Assembly (NCBI RefSeq): GCF_000001735.4
Contig: NC_003070.9
Location: forward strand, 3,472,001-3,536,000
DNA length: 64,000 nt
Direction of reading: 5' to 3'
Source: Arabidopsis thaliana
Lineage: Eukaryota > Streptophyta > Magnoliopsida > Brassicales > Brassicaceae
The position numbers were made by a program, and so were the translations under genes. The stretch's first letter is position 1; each line of letters opens with the position of its first letter. Under the pieces are notes generated by a model. It was not told where the DNA came from and did no database searches. It saw nothing but the letters and a program-made list of their open reading frames with translations. This document shows, piece after piece, positions 34,463 through 47,877 of this stretch.

Positions 34463-36752
34463 ATGATGATGATGAGAGGTGGTGAGAGAGTGAAGGAGTT
34501 TCTTCGACCCTTTGTCGATTCCAGAACTTGGGACTTATGTGTTATCTGGAAACTCGGTGATGATCCTTCTAGGTTCAACACACTCTCCGGTTTTTCTTTG
34601 TTATTTGTTCGTTGTTCATGTGAATCATCATCAGCTGTCTACTATTTTGTTTCAGTAGCAAAGCTTCCGTTTTTATGTATACTGATGGGTTTTTCGTGTT
34701 TGTCTTTTATCTTTGCTTTCTGAATTAGGACTTTTTTTTTTGTTTTTGCTCTGTTATTGGCTTCCTGAAACTATTTTGTTTCAGTAGCAAAGTTTCCATT
34801 TTTTTGATTTTGATTAGTCCTTAGTAACTTCTGGCTCTGTTCTATCAAATTTCTCTGGTTTCTGTTTTTTTTTTTTTTTGCTCATCTGGTTTTTGATTTT
34901 AATGGTTTATGGTTTGTTTTGCTTTACCATCTACCTCCTGTTCTTGGTTTTGTCTTGTCTAGTTTTACTAAAAGTTTGTGGGTTTTATGATCTTCATCTC
35001 GTAATTGGTATGAATTCCATTTAAACTACAGGTTTATTGAATGGGTGGGATGCTGCTGCAGTGGTTGTTATATTGATAAGAATATAAAGCTTGAAAACTC
35101 AGAAGAAGGAGGAACTGGGAGAAAAAAGAAGGCTTCTTTCTGTAGAGATGACCACAACAAGCATCGTATAAGAACCTTAGCTTGTGAAGCGCTTTCTCGT
35201 TTTCCTCTCTTCATGCCTCTCTATCCCGGGTATGTTTCCATCTATTCAACCCCCTTTCAAGTTAATTTTTTCTTCAAGAATAATATGAAGCTTCTTTCTC
35301 AATTGCAGGATTCATGGAGAAGTAGTGATGTCAAAATCTCCAAAGTGGTTGGTTAATTCAGGATCTAAAATGGTAAAAAAGACTCTTTTCGTCAGCCTTT
35401 TTTACTCGTTTGATCATAAGAACAATCTGATCTCCATGTGTTTTGGCAGGAAATGTTCAGCACTCGTGTTCTTGTTCCTGTGAGTGATGGTCTCGTTGAG
35501 CTGTTCGCTTTCGATATGGTAAAAACATGTTAGCATTTCGCATAGAAAGTCTGTCATTGGTTTTGGTGGTTACTTCATAAAATGTTGGTCTGTATCAGAG
35601 ACCGTTTGATGAAAGCATGGTGCATTTGATCATGTCGCGTTGTACCACCTTCTTTGAACCATTCCCTGAACAAAGGCTGCAGTTCAGGATCATTCCCCGA
35701 GCAGAGGAATCTATGAGTAGCGGTGTGAATCTCAGCGTTGAGGGCGGCGGATCATCAAGTGTTTCCAATCCCTCCAGTGAAACTCAGAATCTTTTCGGCA
35801 ATTACCCGAATGCTAGTTGTGTGGAAATTCTCAGGGAGGAACAAACACCGTGTTTGATAATGAACAAGGAAAAGGATGTTGTGGTGCAAAATGCCAACGA
35901 TTCCAAAGCTAATAAGAAGCTGCTTCCTACGGAAAACTTCAAATCAAAGAACCTTCATTCAGAGAGGAAAAGAAGAGAGAGAATTAATCAGGCCATGTAT
36001 GGTCTAAGAGCCGTAGTCCCTAAAATCACAAAGGTTTCTTCTGAAACTCAATGCAGTTTCTGGATCACTCTTCTTGTGGTCAATGTAGCACTTTCCATAG
36101 GATTATTATATTTATCTTTCTTTGTGCTATATGCAGTTGAACAAAATTGGAATTTTCAGTGATGCTGTTGATTACATCAATGAACTGCTAGTGGAGAAGC
36201 AGAAACTTGAAGATGAGCTTAAAGGAATCAATGAGATGGAATGCAAAGAAATCGCTGCAGAGGAACAATCTGCAATAGCTGATCCAGAAGCTGAAAGAGT
36301 TTCCTCTAAAAGCAACAAGAGAGTGAAGAAAAACGAGGTATTATTCGAATATATAGACCTTCAAGATAATCTATATCTGAGTTGTAAAATCCCACAAACT
36401 CTGGTTTCTTTTCAGGTGAAAATTGAAGTCCACGAGACTGGTGAGCGAGATTTCTTGATTCGGGTTGTGCAGGAACATAAACAAGATGGATTCAAGAGGT
36501 TGATAGAAGCTGTAGATTTATGTGAACTTGAGATCATTGACGTCAATTTCACCAGACTCGATCTCACAGTCATGACCGTTCTCAATGTCAAGGTAGTAAC
36601 GTAATCACATCTCATTGCCCCTGCACGTAATCTCAGATTCTTGAATTCTGATAAACAGTTTTGGATTTATTCATTCTTAGGCGAACAAAGACGGGATTGC
36701 ATGTGGAATATTGAGAGATTTACTGCTCAAGATGATGATAACTTCAATATGA
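34463..36752 (+). CDS. BHLH90: bHLH transcription factor 90
   Basis: Eight exons: 34463-34572, 35032-35229, 35309-35372, 35450-35518, 35599-36033, 36137-36337, 36416-36592, 36681-36752; 441 residues. Residues 1 to about 150 form a MYC-type N-terminal domain ('FLRPFVDSRTWDLCVIWKLG', 'EWVGCCCSG'). The bHLH (about 265-320) is canonical: 'LHSERKRRERINQAMYGLR' with Glu-Arg intact, split from helix 2 ('KIGIFSDAVDYINELLVEK') by an intron in the loop. The C-terminus looks like an ACT-like domain. Four ATGs in a row start the frame; the first is used. It is convergent with PERK11. Nuclear DNA-binding role follows from the family; specific targets are not known to me. Confidence 0.95.
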
Positions 36753-37000
36753 AAACTCAGTAAAACAGAGTACATAACCTCAAAAGGTCAAATGTTTTGT
36801 TTGCTTCAGTCACAAGTTACTGCTAGAGATATGATTTCTCACAAGCTTTTAGGTGACAGTTTACATGTTTGAAACTATACATTCTTCTGGTTTGTCATTG
36901 GGTTTTCATTAAGATCTTTCACAAATATAATTCTAAAGGGTCGTCGTCCCTAAGAACTAAGAAAAACAAAACACAACAACTTGAGTTTAATTTATTGGTT

Positions 37001-39975
37001 TCAATGGTTCCGGTGACTTGTGTTGAAGGCTCGGCTCTCAGATTCATATTCATGGCTAGTGGCGTAGTCTTGGCTAGGGTAGTAGCCAGTATTAGTACCA
37101 AGATCCGAGGAATCTTCAGAGGCTCGTCTGAAAATTCGAATCTCATTACTGTATTGACCGGAGTCGTAGACCCTACTTTGACCCACTTTAACTCCGTTTG
37201 TCAGATCCGACAAGTCATCTCTCGTGTCCAGAGCTCTAACAACCTGCAAAAAGAGAAACACTCTTGATCAATCAGATGGTTTGTTTCTTTTTCTAGCTGT
37301 ATATTATTAGGTCAAGTCAAGAAGTGTTTCTATTTCTGACCTGAACCATACGAGGTCGTTTTAAAGCGGAATGTCTAACACAAGACGCTGCCGTTTCAAT
37401 CATTTTATAGACTTCACTTTCGACGTAATCATTCTCTAGCCGTGGATCCACTACTTCGCTGATGTCACCTTTTTCAATGGCCTCGATTAGCCTTGGACGT
37501 GCCTGCCAAAAAACCAACAAATATTCAACCCTCATGAGATTTTTTCATTTATATTGAAAACACAAATAAACTCATAGGATCAAAATATAAAAATTTACCC
37601 ATTCGACGAGACTTTCTTCACCCAAAGGTTGAGAGGTATCAACAGGTTTGCGACCGGTGATGAGTTCGAGAAGCACAACTCCAAATGAAAACACATCTGA
37701 TCTATCCGTTAGCTTTCCGCTTGACGCATATTCTGGTGCTAGATACCTGCATTGCATTATGTTATGTAATGTTGTTAATATCGTATCGTAACATTTTATT
37801 ATAAAAAAAACAAATAAGAGAAGTGACAGTACCCGAATGTGCCCATGACACGCGTTGATATGTGTGACTGTGCAGTATCGTTCAGTCTAGCGAGTCCGAA
37901 ATCTGCAACCTGTACGTAACAAATCAAATGCTCTCAGTGACGAAAATGATCATAATGATTTCTACGATCTCCCACTAATCATTTTATTACTAAAACAGCA
38001 AAATATTAAAATTAATTTAAATAATGACTTTGCCTGAGCTTCGAATTCATCATCCAGCAGAATGTTTGACGATTTGATGTCCCTATGGATAATCTTTGGG
38101 TGGCCTATGAAATTCATTAAAGCCAAATTAGCCTAATCCTTGATTATATAGTTTTACACCAAGGAAATATATATTTCATGTTCAAGAAGAAAATAAAGAA
38201 ATAAATGTGATGGAGTGTATATATACTCACAATCTTCATGTAGATAAGCAAGTCCTTTGGCTGCGCCTATTGCAATCCTGACTCTTCTACTCCATTCCAA
38301 AACCGGTAAGTTTTTGCCTGACAACAACGTAAGAAAATATCTGGTTTAATTGTAGCATATAAGTATATTAGTCCCCAATACTATCAATATTCATAAAACA
38401 AATTAAAATGTCAACACATATATTCTATATAGAATCCTAATTTAGTAACAAAGAGAGACTGTAAAAAGAAGTACGTACCATGTAAATGGTAATCCAAAGT
38501 ATTGTTGGGGACAAACTCATAGATGAGGAATCTGTGTTGTTCAGAGATGCAATAACCCACAAGAGACACCAAGTGCCTATGATGCACTCTGCTTATGATC
38601 TCTACTTCAGCTTTGAACTCTCTATATCCTTCTGCGCTGACCGACTTCAGCTGTTTGATCGCTACTGGCTTTCCCTCGAATAGGATGCCCTTGTAGACAC
38701 ACCCGAACCCGCCTTCTCCTACCACAAAGCTCTTGCAAAATCCTTCAGTTATCTGACTTAGCTCTTCGTAGGTGAAATGGATCTTTGAAGTCCCTATTAC
38801 TGCGGAGTCAGGGGTTCCTCTACCATGTTTTGGGTTCCCAAGACTGTTAGTATCCGGTGAAGAGTTCTGCGCCGAGCTGTTCCCATTCCCGGGTTTCTGT
38901 CTGTAATGGATGAATCCTTCTGCGACAAGAAACAATAATCAAGAACAAGAACTAGACTTAAGGGTCAAGTACACAAAAATAAAATCAAGAGCAGGACATG
39001 ATTTCAAGAGCCAATTTAAGACAACACCAAAAGGTAAAAATATTAACCTGTATTTACAGAGACATTAGCCGGTGGCAAATACTGGTTAGAGCGCGGGGAA
39101 GAAGAGCCTTTCTTTTGTTTCCTCCTAACAAAGAAAACGCCAGCGATGAACAATATGACCAACACACCTGCGATCCCAATACCAATCACTGTCTTCTCGG
39201 TGTAATTAGACTCATTACTTTGTTGGCTAGTACCACCATCCCCGTTACTATTGGCATTATGTCTATTAGAGCCTCCGGAATGGTTATTTGATCCGGAGAG
39301 GGAAGGAGGAGATGGGGAAGAAGACGACGAGGGTACACGATTTGATTCTCCTCCCAGAGGTGAATCCAAGGGCTGTAAAGGGTTTCCAGGAGAATTAGGG
39401 TTTAGCGGAAGCATCGGAGGCAATAAAGATGACAACGGAGGAGACCCTTGACTGCCGGAATTTTCCTGAGACGGTGGCGAAAAGGGAGTAGAAGGCGGAG
39501 ACGGAAGAGAAATAGGGTTGTTGATGGGTTCAAGTATGTTATTATCATTAGGTCTTGGATCCGGTAGCTGATTAACTAAGGAGGGGGGAGGAAAAAGAGA
39601 AGGAGGAGGTAATTGAGGCTTTGGAAAAGGAATCACCACCGGAGAATCTCCAGTTGGGGTGGATTGAGGCGGAGGTTGAGGCTGAGGAGGTGAAGGAGGT
39701 GGAGTTATAGAAGGTGGAGGGGAAGAAGGAGGCGTTGGAGGTGGAGTTGTATTAGGAGGCTGATTCGGTGGTGGTTGAGCAGCTGTTGCCGGCGGGGGAG
39801 ATGTTTGTGTGTCAGGGGATGGAGGAGAAGGAGGTGAGGTGGCTGGAGGTTGTGTCGTCTCAGAACCGCCAATGATTTTCTGATCAGTGAATCCTCCGAC
39901 ATTTGTTGGTTGTGAAGCTACAAACGGAGATATCGTCTTACCGAATAAATCTGCTTGTTGCTGGACTTTGTCCAT
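37001..39975 (-). CDS. PERK11: Proline-rich extensin-like receptor kinase 11
   Basis: Eight exons: 39975-39048, 38919-38479, 38317-38231, 38104-38034, 37909-37833, 37746-37599, 37502-37341, 37243-37001; 718 residues. The N-terminal ~250 residues are Pro/Ser-rich and extensin-like, placed in the wall space. There is no clear signal peptide, as is usual for PERKs. One membrane helix spans about 262-283. The kinase has the P-loop '[11 protein letters not shown]', Lys in 'AIKQLK', 'HRDIKSSN' (Asp494, RD class), DFG (Asp512) and '[10 protein letters not shown]'. PERKs are thought to sense wall state at the plasma membrane. The exon 4 donor is CAG/GCAAAG, a GC-AG intron. A GT two codons on would insert Ala-Lys before 'VADFG', which the family lacks. 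Confidence 0.95.
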
Positions 39976-41188
39976 TTGTCTTCACCTTGTTTAATTTGCT
40001 TCTCCTTGTTTCTTTTTACATGTTTGTATTTGATCTTAAAGAAGTTTCTTGTGGAACAAGAAAGGACCTAAAACTTTGAAATCCAAGCCAAACTAGGTTT
40101 AAATTCCCCTGAGATCCTAGAAATTAAATCTTAAAGATCGTAGCGGTTTCTCGAGAAAATGTGTTTATGAGATCAACAGATTTTTGAAATTCACGAAAGA
40201 AATTCGGAAACAAAATCCAGGCATACACGGTTGCTTATGACTCAAGGAAGATAGGAAGAAGAGAGTTTTTTTTTATCAAGTCGATTCAGATTTTGTTTGT
40301 TGAGGATGATTTTTTTTTCCTTGGATTTTTTTTGTTCTTTTCGTGTTTTTTGTGTAAAAATAGAAAGTCTCCCAAATGTCAACAGTTGAATTCTAAAAAT
40401 TACTGAGAAAATAGGCTAAAAATTCACTTGATTGTTTCTTTTTTTTATTACAGTAAATAATTGTAAGAAATAAGAGTATCAATATCTGGAAGATTTACCA
40501 TTCAGCTTCATTGTCGGAATGCCGCGTAAACTATTCTTTCTAAAAGTTCTCCCATTGATATTTCTGAACAATAAAATTCACAAAATCCGGCTATAACATT
40601 TAATTTAAGCTCTTCCCATGATATATTTGTCATCATACGTACGCTGGTTAAAGTTCATTATTTAGCACAGTGAAACTTCCATGCATTATAATTTATAAGT
40701 TTATTAAAACTTCAGAATTCAGACTAGGTCATAGAAATAAACAATTGAAGACTAGTCTCTCTATATAAAACCAGGTCAGTAAAAAGGTAACATTAAAATA
40801 AATAAATCTATATACTTATAGGTTTAGGAATTAGGATATGGACCAAGGCAGAGTAAACCAATTGATCTTACAGGTTTGGTGTTTAGAGATTGCAATGTGG
40901 AGAACAAAGAAGGATCATCGCGCATAAAGCTCCTACCGATGAGTGAACAGATAACATTGATTTACTATATGAAAATAAGTGATGTGATTTTTTAACTCCA
41001 ATTAAAAAAAAAAAAGAAGTCTTTTAAAGCCTAGAAGAATTCAAACATTCGAGAAGAGTAAGCAAAAAGGAGAAACGGTGACAGTAAAACATGAAACAAA
41101 TCGAGCAGGTCTTAAACCACAAGAAATCAAGTCGACTCCGGAGAGAAAGCTTCAATCCCCTCACCAAAACTATCTGGTCGAGATAACC
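39976..41188. other. Intergenic between PERK11 and ARFA1F
   Basis: PERK11 5' leader and promoter, then the ARFA1F 3' UTR from about 41000. No gene seen. Confidence 0.6.
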
Positions 41189-43477
<2,289 letters not shown>

Positions 43478-45807
43478 TTAACACACATCGTGATCGGACT
43501 GAACTTTGTTTCTCGGGGGCTTCCCAATCTTCAAACAATCAATGGGAGGAAGAGTAGGAGTGTTGAGCTCACCAAATGTCTGCCAGCAATAAGCATCATA
43601 CATTCGATACTTTTCTTGAACCGGTTTAAGCTCTATCGACGATAACTGCACATCTACACACGGGAAGTTATCGCTACAAGCGAAATGCACCGGTTTCACG
43701 GTATAAGTTCCTTTTATCCTCTCGTAAGTCACTCCTTCCACTGCTACTGCTGATGTTTGGTTCTTGCATTTGCTATGGTCACAGTAGAATTGGTTTATCG
43801 TTATTGGAATTTGTACTTGGTTGAGCTGAATGTTTGAGAAGATTATCCCTTTCACTGATCCTACTCCTCCTTGCCATGTCTTGATTCGGACACCTGTCAT
43901 TGTGTTGTGCATAGCTACGTCTCGTACTGTTATGTTCGAGACGCAGGCTTTTGTACCCTCTTTGCCGAGACTACCAATGCTGATCCCGTGACCCGGTCCA
44001 CAGTTCACATTGTGCACAAACACGTTCGAGCAACCCGTTTGGATCGAGATACAGTCATCTCCTGCATAATTCAAGGTTTCTAGATTTAAGAATTGAGATT
44101 TTTTAAAGATTCAGGATTTAAGATTGGAGATCATATTACCGCAAGCGAGAGTAGTGCTGTGAATGAGGACATCTTTGGTGTTCTGGAGGTGAATTCCATC
44201 AGTGTTTGGACTGTCACCAGGTGAAGAAACGGCTATGTCATGCACCACAACCCCTACGCAGTCGTCGAATTTGAGGTGACACTGAGGACTGTTTTGTATC
44301 GTTATACCCGTCACTTCCACACCAAAACTCCCAGAGAATCTCAATGCCTAACAGAAACAAAAATCAGTAAACAAACTAATGCTTACAATCTCACAGTGCC
44401 AATATCTATTTCTCACCGTTGGTTTAATGCTTGGCATTCTCTCATCAAGCTCACTTCTGATCTGTCATATGTAAAAACAAAACAGAGTTTGGTCTTAGAT
44501 GAATATTGTGTTGTGAATGAGACAGTGAAGAAGAAGACGATGAACTTACCGGCATAGGAGGGTTTTGGTTAGCAGAATTGTTCAAAGGGACGATGAGTTT
44601 GGTATCACTATCAATGAAAGGAGAATCTTGTTGCCACCAACCAGAGCCTCTTCCATCAATAACACCTTTCCCTTGTACTTTAATTCCTTTCAGCTTTGTA
44701 AAATCAATCCACCACATTAACCCTTTTCCCCATGTCTTTGAATCCGTTGGAGCTATAATCGTACCATCAAGCTGCATAATTCACAACAAAGCTTAGAATA
44801 TTTTCACCAAAGTGATACACTTCTATATAAAAGAGATCAATTCTCACCTGGAACACAATGTTAGCTTGACAATAAGGACCAGAGAATGAGATCGGTCCAA
44901 CAAGGTAAGTGTATTCAGGCGGTACAAGCATCACTGATGCTTCGATTTTGCAAGCTGCTACCCAAGCCGCTTCAAACGCCTGCAACCGTTATGAAACTCT
45001 GTTAATTATTTCATTAACTAATCTTAAAAGTTAAAACCACTAATCACCATTAGTCTACAGAGAAACTCTGTAGTAATTGTTATCAAGGCTTGTGAATTGT
45101 GGTCCCATTTGTAATCTGTTATTTCTGTTGTCACTTTATATTCGTTTGTCTTTTGTTTTTTGGCGCATTTTAACATTTGATATATAATACATTAAAAAGT
45201 TACGTGACTTTACAGAAACAGATATCTTTTTCTGAGCTCTGTTTTTTCTTGTTCTGTCTCGTGATGTTGTCAATGATGTCTCAACTGTTATTTGTCTTTT
45301 GTAAAATTCTCATGAAAACGAAATACTAAAGTGCTCTAATTAATCACTAGGATTGAAAACTGTACGGATAACGAAATTAATGAGCTTTTTTTATTGTACC
45401 TTAGTGTCATCACATTTGCCATCACCCTTTGCTCCAAAATCCATCACATTGAAAACTTGAGATCCCTTTTGAGGCGGAAGAGGCGGTGGTTGGACTTTTG
45501 GTGGCCCTGAAACCACCGGAGAGTTATTGTCGTGAGCTTTTGGCGGCGTTTTCAGCTTTGGTTTCGGTTTAGGTTTAGACTTGTGGTGATGGTTGTTGTT
45601 GTGAGAACTGTGGTGGTGACTGTTCCCATGGCTCTTCGGTTTCTTGTTTGACAAGGAATCAGACAAGTCAGAAGAGCTTCGGTGGCTATGTCTCCAATGT
45701 CTTCCTCTTCTGGCAATGCAGGTCTCTAGAGTCACTGACCAGACCAAAACAGCCATTAATATCATCATCGTGATGCTTCTCAGACTTAGACTTCTTCTCA
45801 TTATCAT
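43478..45807 (-). CDS. Polygalacturonase (GH28 pectinase) with basic N-terminal extension
   Basis: Six exons: 45807-45400, 44979-44848, 44771-44550, 44461-44417, 44347-44140, 44061-43478; 532 residues. A hydrophobic segment (about residues 10-30) suits a signal peptide or anchor. Residues ~33-110 form a His/Lys/Pro/Ser-rich region ('HGNSHHHSSHNNNHHHKSK', 'KPKPKPKLKTPPK') that typical polygalacturonases lack. The catalytic domain has all four GH28 motifs: NTDG (Asp319), DD (Asp340, Asp341), GHG (His363) and RIK (397-399). The enzyme hydrolyses demethylated pectin in the wall. The basic extension could bind pectin (inference). A TATAAAT on the gene strand lies 108 bp upstream. I believe it is At1g10640. 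Confidence 0.93.
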
Positions 45808-45914
45808 TTTTTGTTGTCTAAACGAAGAGTGTTGTGGTGGTTGAAGAAACTAAAGAGACTTTGGTTTCTTTGTTTTCTGGTTTCGGTTGAAGAAAGAGAA
45901 GGTTTTTTGGTGAG

Positions 45915-45921
45915 ATTTATA
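45915..45921 (-). promoter_or_regulatory. TATA box of polygalacturonase gene
   Basis: TATAAAT on the minus strand, 108 bp before the start codon; no competing TATA closer to the gene. Confidence 0.5.
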
Positions 45922-46755
45922 CAAGGAAGTAGTCCAAGAATGTAGAGAGGCTCACGGGTTTTCGAAATGGAATTTTATTCTTAAAAGATAGAAAACGAAA
46001 TTGAATCAATGGTGTCCTTTATTTTTGTTGATAAGTAACTTATTCTAAATAAATTAATAGATTACTATACAAACGAATAAATCTAGGCTTTGTACAAGTT
46101 ATCCATATATGATAATAAGACCATAATGTTTGATTTTAGTAGAAATTTTGTTAAATAATGCTGATATTGACAGTGATGTAAAGTGATCACTCGTGAATTA
46201 GTATTTGGAGCTTAGCTTACGGGTACTAATATGTGAAAAGTAAAACAAAGCAGAGGTATCTCTTTTTTTATAGTAGAGGTTTTTTACCAATGTGTAAAAG
46301 TCTTACCCGAATCAGCCAAAACCTGAATTGTGGAGTAACTGAGTAAGTAAATGAGTCAGGGGTGATGATACACTGAATGTATACCACGTGGAAACTAAAG
46401 GTTGGTTAAAAGCTCATCTAATTTGGTTGCCAAGACTTCACATAATTACATAGATAAACACATGTATGTGCCAATGACTGTTGTATAGGAACACCATGAA
46501 GTGGGGATACTTAAAATGAGGTGTATATTCAGTTTTCGGATCTTGCTTTTTGTTTAATGTGGATATAGATGGGTACAAGCATGTGTGTATGTAATACTTG
46601 CATGTGTTGGATCTGTCGTATTGGCATGAGTAGAGACTTTAGAGTGTCGTATGATTTTCATATTTACTGTAGCAGTGTGGTGAATATTTACTGAATTCTA
46701 GTAAACTAAATTACTAGCAAAAACAAGCAAAACAGAATGATTAATTCAAATCACT

Positions 46756-46810
46756 ATGAAATGAATAATGCAAATCACTGAATTAGATTTTTTTGCATTA
46801 TTCATTTCAT
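46756..46810. repeat. Perfect 19-bp inverted repeat with 17-base loop
   Basis: ATGAAATGAATAATGCAAA (46756-46774) pairs exactly with TTTGCATTATTCATTTCAT (46792-46810). No flanking target duplication is obvious. It could be a tiny hairpin element or a cruciform-forming site. Confidence 0.9.
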
Positions 46811-47809
46811 ATGTAGTTTGTAAACTGGTCGCAACATTACATATTAGCTATTCAGATTCCATGTGGACAACCAAAATCTTTAACCAAAAGAAGAAGTGGA
46901 TATCAAAATCTCAAAATTTGATTCAAGAAAAAAAACAAAAAAATGCTGATAAATTATCCGTCTCATTATAATTTTCTTAAGAATTTGATTTATAAAATAC
47001 TAAATAATATAGTGATATATATAGAAGAATATTATATAAAACGAAAGAGACTCGTGAGTGGGTCTATATGTTGTCAATGGGGCACTGATTATAACATCTC
47101 TTTTAGTACTCACATGCACTACTTCACGGGCATTGCTTTTGTATTCACAACTCCTCCAATTATTATTTATTAGTATTTGATTATTTATCTCATTTTTACT
47201 ATTTTATATTTTATGTCGAATCCATTCTAGATGAAATTTCATTTATTATTCAAGAAAAAAAAACAGACTACTATTAAAGGAAAGAGAAGAAACAGAAAAC
47301 AGAAAGTAACCGAAGCTTGTTTCTTTAGGTCCTCATATTTTTTATTTTTTTCTCATATTTGTATAATACACTAACTATAATGAAATTTTTGACACAAAAC
47401 GTTGTCGGCATTGTTTTTCTTTTCTTTCTTCACGAGCTGTCGGCATTGTTTGTGAATTGTGAATGATCATTTGTTTCTTTTTAGTAGTATACTAGTATAT
47501 CAAATAGCTAAAGACTTTGATCGGCAATATATATTGTGCTGCATATGGTAACCGTGAGATAATATTTTGGAATTGAGTAATACTACATATTAAATGGATT
47601 TGATGATTAAGATTAGTAAAAAAAAAACGAAAATGTAATTTGATGATTTTTGTAATGATGGATAGTTCTTAACGGAAATTTATTATAAAATCGTACATAT
47701 CACTATAGTACTTTACCAATTATTTATGTTTGGATGAAAAAAAACAACAGTTTGGTAGTTGGATCTGGTTTTGATATATAACAAATTTGATCCAGAAATT
47801 ACAAAAACG

Positions 47810-47832
47810 AAAAAAAAAAAAAAAAAAAAAAA

Positions 47833-47874
<42 letters not shown>
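47810..47874. repeat. Poly-A plus (AT)n microsatellite
   Basis: 24 consecutive A (47810-47833), a G, then 20 AT dinucleotides (47835-47874). Confidence 0.95.

Positions 47875-47877
<3 letters not shown>

Noticed and set aside
45121..45360. Extra exon between polygalacturonase exons 1 and 2
   Set aside because: Exon 1 joins exon 2 in phase 0 and completes the family pattern; the intron is simply longer than its neighbours.
47810..47874. Poly-A/AT tract as a retroelement tail
   Set aside because: No coding remnant or target-site duplication was seen beside it; read as a microsatellite.
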